Positions 18,261 to 27,721 of a stretch of 64,000 nt of DNA are shown here, piece after piece. Every line of letters begins with the position of its first letter. Position 1 is the stretch's first letter. A program made the translations under genes and the position numbers. The notes beneath the pieces were generated by a model. The model had not been told where the DNA came from. It saw nothing but the letters and a program-made list of their open reading frames with translations, and ran no database searches. Source of the DNA: Luteolibacter rhizosphaerae (GTDB taxonomy: Bacteria > Verrucomicrobiota > Verrucomicrobiia > Verrucomicrobiales > Akkermansiaceae); assembly GCF_025950095.1 (NCBI RefSeq), contig NZ_JAPDDR010000012.1, forward strand, positions 1 to 64,000. Direction: 5' to 3'.

Positions 18261-20327
18261 TCAATTCTCGGCGGCGGTCTTCCTGCGGTGCTGGTCGAAG
18301 AGCCGGTTCTGCTCCGGGAAGCCGCGACCTTCTTTCATCGCCTCCTGGGTGTCTTTCTTGATGTCTTCGTCGATCCAGAGGACGTAGTTCATCTCCGGAT
18401 CGTTGCCCATGCGGACGTTGAAATCATCGGGCCAGCGGATCCACCGCCAGGACAGTACCCGGTAGAAGGGCCGGTCGAAGGCCGGCACCCACACGGCCCG
18501 CTCGTGGAGGATCTCTTCCAGCTTCCAGGTCGTGTCTCGAACGACCTCTTCGCTGCGGGCCGCCCGGTTCTCCTCGATCATCGGGTCCAGCGCGGGATCG
18601 GCAAACGAGCTGATGTTATTGCTCATCGGCTTCGGCTTGCGGGTCCCGGGCTCGTAGGCCTCGGACGAATGGAAGCCCTGATAGAAATCCGGGAAGGGCA
18701 ATTGCCCCTGCCAGCCCATCATCGCGATCTCGTGTTCCTTGCGCTGGATCTTCCCGAAGGCGGCCGTGTTGTCCATGCCCTCAAGCTTGAACTCGACCCC
18801 CGCCTTCTTCGCCTCCTCCTTCAGGCGGAGCAGCCAGGCATCGTAGGTCGGCCGCTTCGCATAGGTGATGGTGAAGGACAGCCTGCGCCCGTCCTTGTCC
18901 TTCAAAATGCCGTCCGGGCCCAACTCGCTAAAGCCAGCCCGTGCGAATGCTTCCCTCGCTTTCTCCACCGAGAACGGACGGGTCTTGAGCGTGGGGTGCG
19001 AATAAGGTCCGTAGCCGGCTTCCAGCAGATGAAGCCGCTCGCCTTCCCCGCGGAGATCGAACTCGATCACCTTCTCCCAGTTCGAGGCATACTGCAGGCC
19101 GATCCTGATATCCTGAATCGCCAGCAGCGGGCTATGCTGGTTCAGATAGAGGCCGGAAGAAATCGCCGGGAACTCGAAGTAGTAGCGGGCCTTCTCGATG
19201 TAGCCGTTGAAGACCTGCGGCACCTCCGATTGCTCGAACCACTTCCGCGCATCCATCAGCCAATAGACGTCGATGTCGCCGTTCAGCACCATCTGGAAGA
19301 CCTTCTCGTCGTCACGCACCAGATTGTAGATCATCTGGTCCGGGTTGAAACGGTGCTTGTAGTACTTGCGGTCGCGTGCCCACCAGTCCTTCACCCGGCT
19401 CATGGTGATGGAGCGGCCTTTCTTCACGCCTTCCGGACGGATCTCGAAGGCTCCGGTGGTCGGGCGGCAGCGCCAGTTGTAGCGGGCCTCGAAGTCGGGG
19501 CCGAACTCCTTGAAGAAGTCCTCTTGGAAAGGGTAGGTGCTGGCCACGTACGGGGCCAGCGGCTTCGGCGTGGCCATCCGCAGGCACAGGTAATCGTCGC
19601 CGTACGTCGCCACTCCCCAGTACTGCCCCTTCACATACTCGCGGTAGTGGGTCTCGGAGAGATACTCGGAGAGGTAGATGTAGAAGGTCATCAGCCAGTC
19701 CCGAGAGGTGACATCCTTCCCGTCCGACCAGCGTGCACTGCTGTCGATGTGGTAGTAGATCGTCTGGCCGTCCGCCGCCACCGCCCACTTGTCGGAAAGC
19801 GCCGGCATCAGCTTGCCCGTTTCCGGATGGAGCAGCACTAGGCTCATCTCCATGTCGTCCCAGTGGTAGTGGCGGAAGCTGTTGTTCCCCTCCGCACCGA
19901 GCGTCCGCAGCGTGGGCGGGAAGGCATTGCCCACGATGTAGCTGTGCAGGGTGCCGCCTTTCTTGGCTTTGGGCGAACCGATCTCGGGCCCATCCTCCGC
20001 CGTCTGCCACTCGAGGTCCTGCGGCAGTTGCTCTTCGGTGAAGAACTCGAAGAAGTCCGGCCGCTGCAAACGCCGGTTCAAGTCGTCGAGGGCCAAGGTC
20101 TTCTCCTTGCGGGCCTGCTCGGTGAGCTCTCCCGCCAGCGCGGACTCCAGTTCCTTGTGTTCTCCCGCAAGCCGCGTGGCGGTCTCTTGGTTGAAGCGCT
20201 TGTAGAAGGACTCGCGCTCCTGGCTGTTGTCGTAGCTCTTGTACGCATCCCCTTCCTTGCATCCGGAGAGGAAAATGGCCGCTAACACCAAGGCGCTGGC
20301 GGCGAGAATGGCTGCCGGTCGCTTCAT
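18261..20327 (-). CDS. Oligopeptide-binding lipoprotein, YejA/SBP family 5
   Basis: 688 residues from the ATG at 20327, which overlaps the upstream permease stop as ATGA. Lipoprotein signal with FLSGC (Cys23). Then a coiled-coil-like helical stretch (about 35-80, SQERESFYKRFNQETATRL) not found in typical OppA, followed by the SBP-5 domain beginning GGTLHSYIVGNAFPPTLRTL. Features such as FFKEFGPDFEARYNWR, PTTGAFEI and MSRVKDWWARDRKYY match the YejA branch (microcin C/peptide uptake) rather than OppA. It captures peptides outside the inner membrane for the adjacent permeases. Confidence 0.85.
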   Translation of the reverse strand: MKRPAAILAASALVLAAIFLSGCKEGDAYKSYDNSQERESFYKRFNQETATRLAGEHKELESALAGELTEQARKEKTLALDDLNRRLQRPDFFEFFTEEQLPQDLEWQTAEDGPEIGSPKAKKGGTLHSYIVGNAFPPTLRTLGAEGNNSFRHYHWDDMEMSLVLLHPETGKLMPALSDKWAVAADGQTIYYHIDSSARWSDGKDVTSRDWLMTFYIYLSEYLSETHYREYVKGQYWGVATYGDDYLCLRMATPKPLAPYVASTYPFQEDFFKEFGPDFEARYNWRCRPTTGAFEIRPEGVKKGRSITMSRVKDWWARDRKYYKHRFNPDQMIYNLVRDDEKVFQMVLNGDIDVYWLMDARKWFEQSEVPQVFNGYIEKARYYFEFPAISSGLYLNQHSPLLAIQDIRIGLQYASNWEKVIEFDLRGEGERLHLLEAGYGPYSHPTLKTRPFSVEKAREAFARAGFSELGPDGILKDKDGRRLSFTITYAKRPTYDAWLLRLKEEAKKAGVEFKLEGMDNTAAFGKIQRKEHEIAMMGWQGQLPFPDFYQGFHSSEAYEPGTRKPKPMSNNISSFADPALDPMIEENRAARSEEVVRDTTWKLEEILHERAVWVPAFDRPFYRVLSWRWIRWPDDFNVRMGNDPEMNYVLWIDEDIKKDTQEAMKEGRGFPEQNRLFDQHRRKTAAEN

Positions 20328-21883
20328 TGATAGGTGGTGAATTTCTTGGGATCGAAGGCCTCCCGGATGGCCTCGCCGACGAAGGTGATCAGGAGCAAGA
20401 CCCCGACCATGACCGCAAACACGGAGCTGACGATCCAAGTGGACGAAAGATTCGAAGTGCCGTCCTCCAGTACCCGGCCCCAGCTCGGATAGCGGTCGGG
20501 CAGACCGAACCCTAGGAAGTCCAGCGCAGTCAGCGAGGTAGCGAGCGCGGCCACGCTGAAGGGCAGGAGCGTCACGATCGTCGAGATCGCATTCGGCAAA
20601 ATATGCCGGAAGACCACGCGGAAGGTTCCCGCCCCTTGCACCCGGGCGGCGGCCACGTAGTCGCGAGCTTTCTCGCGGTAGGTCGCCGTGCGCAGATAGA
20701 CGGAAACGCCGATCCACGAGAACACGCAGAAAACGAGCAGGATGGTGGCGAGATCGATGTTATCCCGCCCGATGTTCGCCGTGATGATGATCACCACCAG
20801 CAGGAAGGGCACGTTGCTCAGGATCTCGACGAAGCGGTCCATGATCAGGTCGAAGGCCCCGCCGAAGTAACCCATCATGGATCCGATCGTGATCCCGATG
20901 CCATAGGTCAGCAGGATGTAGACGAACGCGGCCTTGAAGATCACCTGAAGACCGCCGAAGAGCTGGGCCGCGATGTCCCAGCCATTCGAATCCGTGCCGA
21001 GGTAGTGCTGCTCGGCCAGGGAGGGAGGTGCCGGTTTGTAGATGATCTCCACCCAGCGCAGATCCCCCGGAGGCGGGCCTTCATCCGGAACGGAAGTTTC
21101 GACCAGTTCCCCCTGATGCCAGGTCTGCTTCCCGGCGAACTCGCCCTTGCCGTCGAAGAGCGTCGCCGGACCTTCGCGGAGACCGCCGCGGAAGCGCGCA
21201 TCGCGTAGCTTCACCTCGGGGCTCTCCGGCCAGAACTGCACGGCATAGCCATTGAAAGGCTGGTTGTCTCCCGCGCGATGGATCTTGCCGTCCAGATTGT
21301 CGAGCGGGCGCTTCTGCAGTTCGTCGGAGTCCAGCACCGGTTCCCACGGGATCAGCGGCATGATCACGAAGTTCCCGGACTTACGCTCCTTGAAATCGGC
21401 TTTGAGCTGGCGGTAATCCGCCTCCTGGTCGCCCTCTCCTCCGAAATCCTTCGCCGCGAAAGCCGCCTCACGGAAAGCCGGGAAGAACCACTTGCCGTCG
21501 TACTTCACGGCCAGCGCCTGCCTGCCCGCCACGACCTGATCGAGCAGCGTGAGCAGCAGCAGCAACATCAGCAAGCGGAAGGACAGCCAGCCGCGGCCGA
21601 TCGAGCGGAAGCGCGAGAACTTCCGCACCGTCAGCGGATTCCATTGGAAGCCCCCGCCCATTGCCAGCAGGAGCAGGCCCGTCAAGGCCATCAGCCCGCA
21701 AAACCCATAGCCGATCCAGCGTCCCTGCTCGGCGCGCCAGTGATCTTCCGGGAAAGCTCCCGGCGCGGAATCGAAGGAGAAGAACCAGCGCAGGGATGGC
21801 AGCGACAATCCGGCCTCGTGACCGGCGTAGGCCGCCGCGGCCAGAAGCAAAAGCAGGATGCCGATTTTACGGGGAAAGGTCAT
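20324..21883 (-). CDS. Oligopeptide permease, OppC/YejE type, with MORN-like insertion
   Basis: 519 residues, longer than typical OppC (about 300). Three membrane segments come early (IGILLLLLAAAAYAG, FCGLMALTGLLLLAM, LLMLLLLLTLLDQVV), then about 170 residues that are periplasmic by topology, including repeats of the G-x-x-x-x-F/Y pattern typical of MORN_2 motifs (PFNGYAVQFWPESPEVKLRD, FRGGLREGPATLFDGKGEF). The BPD-transporter core follows, with YVAAARVQGAGTFRVVFRHILPN as the EAA loop (split here only by reading) and a C-terminal EAIREAFDPKK. Overlaps the binding-protein gene by ATGA. The insertion is unusual for an ABC permease. Confidence 0.85.
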   Translation of the reverse strand: MTFPRKIGILLLLLAAAAYAGHEAGLSLPSLRWFFSFDSAPGAFPEDHWRAEQGRWIGYGFCGLMALTGLLLLAMGGGFQWNPLTVRKFSRFRSIGRGWLSFRLLMLLLLLTLLDQVVAGRQALAVKYDGKWFFPAFREAAFAAKDFGGEGDQEADYRQLKADFKERKSGNFVIMPLIPWEPVLDSDELQKRPLDNLDGKIHRAGDNQPFNGYAVQFWPESPEVKLRDARFRGGLREGPATLFDGKGEFAGKQTWHQGELVETSVPDEGPPPGDLRWVEIIYKPAPPSLAEQHYLGTDSNGWDIAAQLFGGLQVIFKAAFVYILLTYGIGITIGSMMGYFGGAFDLIMDRFVEILSNVPFLLVVIIITANIGRDNIDLATILLVFCVFSWIGVSVYLRTATYREKARDYVAAARVQGAGTFRVVFRHILPNAISTIVTLLPFSVAALATSLTALDFLGFGLPDRYPSWGRVLEDGTSNLSSTWIVSSVFAVMVGVLLLITFVGEAIREAFDPKKFTTYQ

Positions 21884-21884
21884 G

Positions 21885-23174
21885 TCACTTGTAGCTCACC
21901 CGTGGATCCACCAAGGCCACACACAGGTCCGAAATCACTTTCCCCAGGGCCGTGAGAGCCGCCGCGACGAATAGCACTCCGAGCATCACGGGCTCGTCGC
22001 GTTCCACCACCGCGCTGAACTGCAGCAGCCCGAAGCCGTCGATGTCGAAGACCTTCTCGACTAGCATTGAACCGGCCACCAGCAGCGCGATGTTGTCGCC
22101 GAAGGTGGTGGCGATCGGGATGATCGAATTCCGCAGCGCGTGCCGGAAGACCGCGGCCGGATAGGAGACCCCTTTTGCCGCCGCGGTGCGCACGTAATCC
22201 GCCGCCAGGTTATCCATCAGGTTGTTCTTCGCCAGCATGGTCATGAAGGCGAAGCTGCCGATGAGGTAGCAGACCAGCGGCATGAAGGTGTGGTTGAAGA
22301 TATCCTTCACCTTGTCCGCTGCGGAGAGCGTGTCGAAGTCATCTCCCGTGAAGCCGCGGATGGGAAACCATCCCCACTTGGCACCTAGCACCACCACCAG
22401 CAGGGATCCCAGTGCATAGCCCGGGATCGCGAAGCCCGCGAAGATTGCGGCGGAACTCGCATTATCGAGGAAGGTCCGGTGCTTGATCGCCTTCAGGATA
22501 CCCAGCGGCACGCACACGCCGTAGATCACCAGCACCGAAGCCAGTCCGAAGTACAGCGACACCGGCATGCGCTCCAGAATCATCAGCCCCACCGGGTCCT
22601 GATACTTCTCCGAGGCGCCCAAGCTCCCCTGCAAGAGGCCGTCGAATGCCGGCTTGTAAAGCACCGCCCGATACTCGGGCTCGCTCTGCAGCGACATCCC
22701 GCCCATCCACTTGTTCCAGTGGCGCACCTGCTCCGCAGGACTTCTCAGGCGGACCGCCCATTCCGAGATATCCACGCCCGCTTCCGCCTTGAGTTCGGCG
22801 CGGTCTCCTTGGCGGATCGCTTTCACCAGATGGATCGTGCCGGGGATCGGGATCTCCACTTCGGTCGCGCCTTTCGGGAACTCTCGCCCGATCTTCTGGG
22901 TGTCCCGCGGGAAGATGCCCAGCCATTCGCCGTAGGCTCGGCCGAGGCTCTTTTCCCGGTTCTTCTTCTCTTCTACGTCGAGAACCTGTGACGCCGTGAT
23001 GGTCGGCCCGCTTTCCATCCGCGAGCGCTTCCCGCCATCGCCCCCCATCAGGGCGGCGATGCTGCGCTCCACCGGGCCGCCCGGGGCCATCCGGTTGATC
23101 GCGAAGACCAGCGCCGTGATCCCCAACAAAGTCAAAGGGATCAGAAGAAGGCGGCGCAGGAAGTAGGCTTTCAA
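21885..23174 (-). CDS. Oligopeptide permease, OppB/YejB type
   Basis: About 429 residues from a TTG at 23174 (LKAYFLRRLLLIPL), the first codon that gives a sensible N-terminus; the frame extends to 23231 and no clear ribosome binding site decides between them. TM1 ends with NRMAPGGPVER, the usual OppB P-G-x-P/D motif. A longer than usual periplasmic region follows (about 60-200), then TM2-6 and the EAA loop AADYVRTAAAKGVSYPAAVFRHALRN. First gene of the minus-strand Yej-like cluster, divergent from the second binding-protein gene. Confidence 0.85.
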   Translation of the reverse strand: MKAYFLRRLLLIPLTLLGITALVFAINRMAPGGPVERSIAALMGGDGGKRSRMESGPTITASQVLDVEEKKNREKSLGRAYGEWLGIFPRDTQKIGREFPKGATEVEIPIPGTIHLVKAIRQGDRAELKAEAGVDISEWAVRLRSPAEQVRHWNKWMGGMSLQSEPEYRAVLYKPAFDGLLQGSLGASEKYQDPVGLMILERMPVSLYFGLASVLVIYGVCVPLGILKAIKHRTFLDNASSAAIFAGFAIPGYALGSLLVVVLGAKWGWFPIRGFTGDDFDTLSAADKVKDIFNHTFMPLVCYLIGSFAFMTMLAKNNLMDNLAADYVRTAAAKGVSYPAAVFRHALRNSIIPIATTFGDNIALLVAGSMLVEKVFDIDGFGLLQFSAVVERDEPVMLGVLFVAAALTALGKVISDLCVALVDPRVSYK

Positions 23175-23231
23175 ATGGCAGTACGAAGCTAAAGGATTCC
23201 GTGGTTCTAGCGGAGGAGCCCTCCCTTGCAA

Positions 23232-23282
23232 GTCCCCGGGGACGTTTCGTGCAGCTTTGGCCGAAATCCACGGGGAAGCTGC
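23232..23282. promoter_or_regulatory. Palindromes in the divergent opp intergenic region
   Basis: A perfect 12-bp palindrome GTCCCCGGGGAC (23232-23243) and an inverted pair GCAGCTT/AAGCTGC (23251-23257 with 23276-23282) lie between the divergent permease and binding-protein genes. Both are candidate operators that could coordinate the two transport clusters. No regulator gene is adjacent; function is inferred only from symmetry and position. Confidence 0.3.
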
Positions 23283-23362
23283 ATGTTCCCGACCAAAAGC
23301 GACACGGGCAGTGAAATTTTCCCTGCAATGTCGGCGCGGGACAAGCTAGTGCTGCGCCACGC

Positions 23363-24988
23363 ATGACACGACTTGCCCTTTTTCTGCTCCCCGCCCTGCT
23401 CTGCCTGACCGGCTGCCAGAGGGAAGAACAGTTGGGCTCCGGGGAAACCCTGGTCGAGAAAGCCAACCGCGAGGGGGTCCTGATCATGGGGAATTCCAAC
23501 GAGCCGAAAGGCTTGGACTCCCAGGTCGTGACCGGCGTGCTGGAGAGCAATATCCTGCGGGCTCTTTTCGAAGGACTCGTCTCCGATCACCCGAGCGAGG
23601 ATGCCACCGTGCTGCCCGCCGGAGCCGAGGTGCTGGAACCGGATGCGACCGCCACGGTCTGGACTGCGAAGCTGCGGCAGGATGCCAAGTGGTCCGATGG
23701 CGCCCCCGTGACCGCTCACGACTATGCCTTCGCCTACCAGCGGATCCTCGAGCCCTCCTTCGCCGCGAAATATGCGGAGATGCTCTACTTCCTCAAGGGA
23801 GCAGACCGCTTCAACAAGGGCGAGACCACGGATTTCAAGGAAGTGGGCGTGGAGGTGCTGGATGACTTCACGCTACGCCTGACCCTGCGCGGACCTACTC
23901 CTTACTTCCCGCAGATTCTCAAGCACTACACCTGGAACCCGGTGCCACGCCACGCGGTGCTGAAATACGGCACCATGACCCAAAAGGGCAACGCATGGTC
24001 CAAGCTGGGCAACATCGTCTCTAACGGCCCCTATCAGCTCAAGTCCTGGCGCCGCAATGACCACCTCGAGGTGGAACGCAATCCCTACTATTGGGGCGCG
24101 GACAAGGTGACCTTGAACGGCGTCCGCTTCTTGCCGATCAACAACTCCTACACCGAGGCGCGCATGTTCCGGGACGGCCTCATGCACGTGACCTACACGG
24201 CCCCGCCGGAGATTGTGGACTTCATGAAGAAGGAGAACCCCTCGGTCCTCCGTCAGGAGCCTTACGTGGGCACCCTCTTCTTCCGCTGCAATACCAAGCG
24301 CAAGCCGCTCGATGACCAGCGGGTCCGGCGCGCCTTGAACCTCGCCTACAATCAGGAGGAGATCTGCAACAAGATCCTCCGCGGCTACAAGCCGGCCTAC
24401 GGCATGACCCCGCCGATGGCTGGCTACGATTCGCCTCATGCGATCTCCTTCGATCCGGAAACCGCCCGGCGCCTCTTGGCGGAAGCGGGCTTCCCGGGCG
24501 GCAAGGGCTTCCCGCGCCTCAAGATCCTCCTCGCGAGCCGTGAGACCGCCGCCACCGTGGCCCAAGCCGTGCAGGCGATGTGGCGCAAGGAGCTGGGCAT
24601 CGAGGTGGAGATCGAGAACAAGGAATGGACCGCCTACCTCGCCGCGATGCAGGAGTTCGACTACGACCTCGCTTCCTCCGGTTGGATCGGCGACTACCTC
24701 GATCCCCTCACCTTCCTGGAAATGTGGACGGACGGGAACGGCAACAACCTCACCGGTTGGTCCAGCAAGCCCTACGAGGAACTCTTGCAGAAGTCTCACC
24801 AAGAGGCGGATGCCGCCAAACGCTACGCCCTGCTGCGTGAGGCGGAGACGATCATGACCGCGGAGTCGCCCACTCTTCTGATTGCTTGGTATGCCCGAAA
24901 CTACCTCATGGATCCTGCCGTCGAAGGCTGGAAACCGCTCCTGCTCGACAACCACCCCTATGACGTGCTCCGCCTGCGCACCAAGTGA
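23363..24988 (+). CDS. oppA: Oligopeptide-binding lipoprotein, OppA/SBP family 5
   Basis: 541 residues, the standard OppA size. Lipobox LLCLTGC with Cys18. SBP-5 features: GNSNEPKGLDSQ, WSDGAPVTAHDYAFAYQRILEP, VSNGPYQLKSW, NPYYWGADKVTLNGVRF, and C-terminal FDYDLASSGWIGDYLDPLTF. Binds peptides for the downstream permeases (gap of 9 bases to oppB). Unlike the neighbouring YejA-like protein it has no helical extension, so the two clusters probably differ in substrate range. Confidence 0.92.
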   Translation: MTRLALFLLPALLCLTGCQREEQLGSGETLVEKANREGVLIMGNSNEPKGLDSQVVTGVLESNILRALFEGLVSDHPSEDATVLPAGAEVLEPDATATVWTAKLRQDAKWSDGAPVTAHDYAFAYQRILEPSFAAKYAEMLYFLKGADRFNKGETTDFKEVGVEVLDDFTLRLTLRGPTPYFPQILKHYTWNPVPRHAVLKYGTMTQKGNAWSKLGNIVSNGPYQLKSWRRNDHLEVERNPYYWGADKVTLNGVRFLPINNSYTEARMFRDGLMHVTYTAPPEIVDFMKKENPSVLRQEPYVGTLFFRCNTKRKPLDDQRVRRALNLAYNQEEICNKILRGYKPAYGMTPPMAGYDSPHAISFDPETARRLLAEAGFPGGKGFPRLKILLASRETAATVAQAVQAMWRKELGIEVEIENKEWTAYLAAMQEFDYDLASSGWIGDYLDPLTFLEMWTDGNGNNLTGWSSKPYEELLQKSHQEADAAKRYALLREAETIMTAESPTLLIAWYARNYLMDPAVEGWKPLLLDNHPYDVLRLRTK

Positions 24989-24997
24989 TCCGCTGCC

Positions 24998-25921
24998 ATG
25001 ACCCGCATCATCCTTAGCCGCCTCTTTCAAGGTCTCCTGACCTTGTTCGTGCTGGTCACGATCACCTTCTTCCTGGTGCGCATGATGCCGGGCAGTCCCT
25101 ACACGGACGAGAAGGCGTTGCCCAAGCACATCCTAGAACAACTCAAAGCCTATGTCGGCTTGGACAAGCCGCTTCCGGTCCAGTATCTGACCTACCTGAA
25201 GAACCTGATCGTGGATCAGGACATGGGCATCCTGCTGAAGCGGGATGGCGTGAAGGTCTCGGAGATCATCAGCCAGTCCTTCCCCGTCTCCGCCTTTCTC
25301 GGGGTGCTCTCGATCGGCATCGCGCTGATCGTGGGACTCCCCGCCGGCGTGATCGCCGCGGTGAAGAAGAACGGTCCCCTCGACTACGCCTGCCTGGGTG
25401 CTGCCATGATGGGTATCTGTCTTCCCAGCTTCGTCATCGGGCCCCTTCTGGCCGTCTTCGCCGGGCTCGGACTCAAGTGGCTTAACGTGGCGGGCTGGAA
25501 TACGCCCACCGACTGGATCCTCCCGGCTGTCACGCTCGGGATGGTGAATGCCGCCTATATCGCACGGCTTACCCGCGGCGGCATGCTCGACGTGCTGAAT
25601 CAGGACTACATCCGCACTGCCCGCGCCAAGGGCGTGCCCGGCCATCGGATCGTGACCCGCCACGCCCTGCGCGGCGGACTCATCCCCGCCGTGGCCTTCG
25701 TCGGCCCGGCCTTCGCTGGCATGATCTCGGGCTCCTTCGTCATCGAAACCATCTTCCAGGTTCCCGGCATGGGTCAGCATTTCGTGAATGCGACCACCGA
25801 CCGCGAATACTTCCTGATTCAGGGTCTCGTCCTCTTCTACGGTTTCCTGATCGTCGGTGCCAACCTGCTCTCCGACCTCGCCCAGATCGCCCTCAACCCG
25901 CGCCTGCGCGCTTCCGCCTGA
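24998..25921 (+). CDS. oppB: Oligopeptide permease, OppB type
   Basis: 307 residues, typical OppB length. TM1 followed by FFLVRMMPGSPYTDEK (the P-G-x-P motif), four further membrane segments, EAA loop YIRTARAKGVPGHRIVTRHALR, and a C-terminal NPRLR. Forms the inner-membrane channel with the OppC-type protein 10 bases downstream. Confidence 0.93.
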   Translation: MTRIILSRLFQGLLTLFVLVTITFFLVRMMPGSPYTDEKALPKHILEQLKAYVGLDKPLPVQYLTYLKNLIVDQDMGILLKRDGVKVSEIISQSFPVSAFLGVLSIGIALIVGLPAGVIAAVKKNGPLDYACLGAAMMGICLPSFVIGPLLAVFAGLGLKWLNVAGWNTPTDWILPAVTLGMVNAAYIARLTRGGMLDVLNQDYIRTARAKGVPGHRIVTRHALRGGLIPAVAFVGPAFAGMISGSFVIETIFQVPGMGQHFVNATTDREYFLIQGLVLFYGFLIVGANLLSDLAQIALNPRLRASA

Positions 25922-25931
25922 CCCATCTCCC

Positions 25932-26873
25932 ATGTCCGAATCGATCGAAAAAGGCACCTCCCTCTGGCGCGACGCGTGGCACCGGCTGTCCCGGAACAAG
26001 GCAGCCATGCTCGGCCTCTGGTTCCTCGTCCTTATCGTCATCCTCTGCTTCATCGGGCCGCTGATGCCCTTCGTGAAGAGCCCGACGATCATCAATCTGG
26101 ATAACTCCGGAGCACCTCCGAGCGGCGAGCATTGGCTCGGTACGGATCAGCTGGGACGCGATCTTTTGGCCCGCGTGCTCTACGGCGGGCAGATCTCGCT
26201 GCTGGTCGGCTTCGTCGCCACTGCCGTCGCGGTGGCCATCGGCCTCGTCTACGGTGCCGTCTCCGGCTATGTCGGCGGAAAGCTCGACGACGTCCTGATG
26301 CGCGTGGTCGATATCCTCTTCGCCCTGCCCTTCCTGGTGCTGGTCATCCTGTTTTCGCTGGTCGTGGACAAGCCGGCTTCGGAGTTCACCGAGTGGGTCA
26401 TCACCACCACCGGCTGGAACCGTGATAAGGTGGCTCCGATCACCACCCTGATCCCCCTCTTCATCGCGATCGGCGCGATCGGCTGGCTGACCATCGCCCG
26501 CATCGTCCGGGCCCAGGTCATGGCCTACAAGCATCAGGAATTCGTGGAGGCTGCCCGCTCGCTCGGTCTCGGCAATGCCCGGATCCTCTTCCGCCACATC
26601 CTGCCGAACGTGGTCGGACCGATCATCGTCTACACCACGCTGGCCGTGCCCGGCATCATGCTGCTGGAGAGCGTGCTCTCCTTCCTGGGCCTTGGTGTTC
26701 GTCCCCCGAACAGCTCCTGGGGCATCCTGATCAAGGAGGGAGCGGACCGAATGGAAACGAACATGGGCCTGCTGCTCTATCCAGCGCTGTTCTTCTCCAC
26801 CACTCTCTTCGCCTTGAACTTCCTCGGCGATGGCCTGCGCGACGCCCTCGATCCGAAGTCCTCGAAGGACTAG
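25932..26873 (+). CDS. oppC: Oligopeptide permease, OppC type
   Basis: 313 residues from the ATG at 25932; the frame extends upstream but would overlap oppB. Classical OppC: N-terminal W-R-D-A-W-H-R-L-x-R-N-K, TM1, then GEHWLGTDQLGRDLLARVLYG, EAA loop FVEAARSLGLGNARILFRHI, and C-terminal LGDGLRDALDPK. Ends the plus-strand cluster with no ATPase genes following; the next gene is radC, 42 bases on. It must use ATPases encoded elsewhere, most simply the pair at 16262-18258. Confidence 0.93.
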   Translation: MSESIEKGTSLWRDAWHRLSRNKAAMLGLWFLVLIVILCFIGPLMPFVKSPTIINLDNSGAPPSGEHWLGTDQLGRDLLARVLYGGQISLLVGFVATAVAVAIGLVYGAVSGYVGGKLDDVLMRVVDILFALPFLVLVILFSLVVDKPASEFTEWVITTTGWNRDKVAPITTLIPLFIAIGAIGWLTIARIVRAQVMAYKHQEFVEAARSLGLGNARILFRHILPNVVGPIIVYTTLAVPGIMLLESVLSFLGLGVRPPNSSWGILIKEGADRMETNMGLLLYPALFFSTTLFALNFLGDGLRDALDPKSSKD

Positions 26874-26915
26874 AAACTTCTGGCCAAGACCCGGCCGACA
26901 TGTGTTCATGTGACC

Positions 26916-27611
26916 ATGTCAGAGCGAATCGCCGACCTCCCTTTGGACGAACGCCCTCGCGAGAAGCTGGCGAAGTTCGGGCCGGGTGCACTGGATAACG
27001 CCGAGCTTCTGGCGATCTTCCTCCGCACCGGCATCGTCGGACGCAGCGCGATCCAAGTCGGGCGCGATCTCTTGGAGCACTACGGATCAATCGGTTCCCT
27101 CGGCAGTGCCGGGGCCATCGAGCTGTCGAAACAGAAAGGACTCGGGCTCGCCAAGGCCTGCCAACTCGTCGCCGCCTTTGAGCTCGGGGCCCGGGCCGCA
27201 CGCGAACAGATCGCCCAGACCCCGCTGGATTCTCCGGAGATCATCTACCGGACCTTCGCCCCGCAGCTCGCATGGCTGCGGCACGAGAAGCTCATTGTGG
27301 CCCTGCTGGATACCCGTCTCCGTCATTCCGGCACCGTCGAGATCAGCTCCGGCAATCTCAACGAAACCGTCGCCCACCCCCGCGAGGTCCTGCGCCCGGT
27401 CCTTACCCGCGGAGCTTACGGTTTCGTCCTGATCCACAATCATCCTTCGGGCGACCCCACCCCCAGCCGGGCGGACGAGCACTTTACCCGGCGCATCAGC
27501 GAAGCGGCCGACCTGATGCAGGTGAAACTCCTCGACCACGTGATCGTGGGTCGGCCGGACCAAGGCCGGGCACCCTACTTCTCCTTTCGGGAAGCGGGTG
27601 TCGTCGCCTAG
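26916..27611 (+). CDS. radC: RadC family JAB-domain protein
   Basis: 231 residues from the ATG at 26916 (an in-frame GTG lies two codons upstream). N-terminal helix-hairpin-helix part (LSKQKGLGLAKACQLVAAFEL), then a JAB/MPN domain with the metal motif HNHPSGDPTPSRAD (about 174-187) and the upstream glutamate in the HSGTVEISSGN strand. Once called a DNA repair protein, the family now has no settled function; the motif is that of a zinc hydrolase. Complete and of normal length (about 225). Confidence 0.92.
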   Translation: MSERIADLPLDERPREKLAKFGPGALDNAELLAIFLRTGIVGRSAIQVGRDLLEHYGSIGSLGSAGAIELSKQKGLGLAKACQLVAAFELGARAAREQIAQTPLDSPEIIYRTFAPQLAWLRHEKLIVALLDTRLRHSGTVEISSGNLNETVAHPREVLRPVLTRGAYGFVLIHNHPSGDPTPSRADEHFTRRISEAADLMQVKLLDHVIVGRPDQGRAPYFSFREAGVVA

Positions 27612-27721
27612 ACTCTTGCCACTTGGCAAGGGATGTGCTTCGCTCCGCCCGGGTCGAGATACTTAACCTTCCCTAACTACTTGAAAGCCCTCCCGACGGG
27701 CTTCCGTAGCCATCCCGACGC

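Noticed and set aside
27640-27721. GAAAGCCC/GGGCTTCC hairpin between radC and the tricorn gene
   Set aside because: Short, no T-tract, and too close to the tricorn start to be called a terminator.
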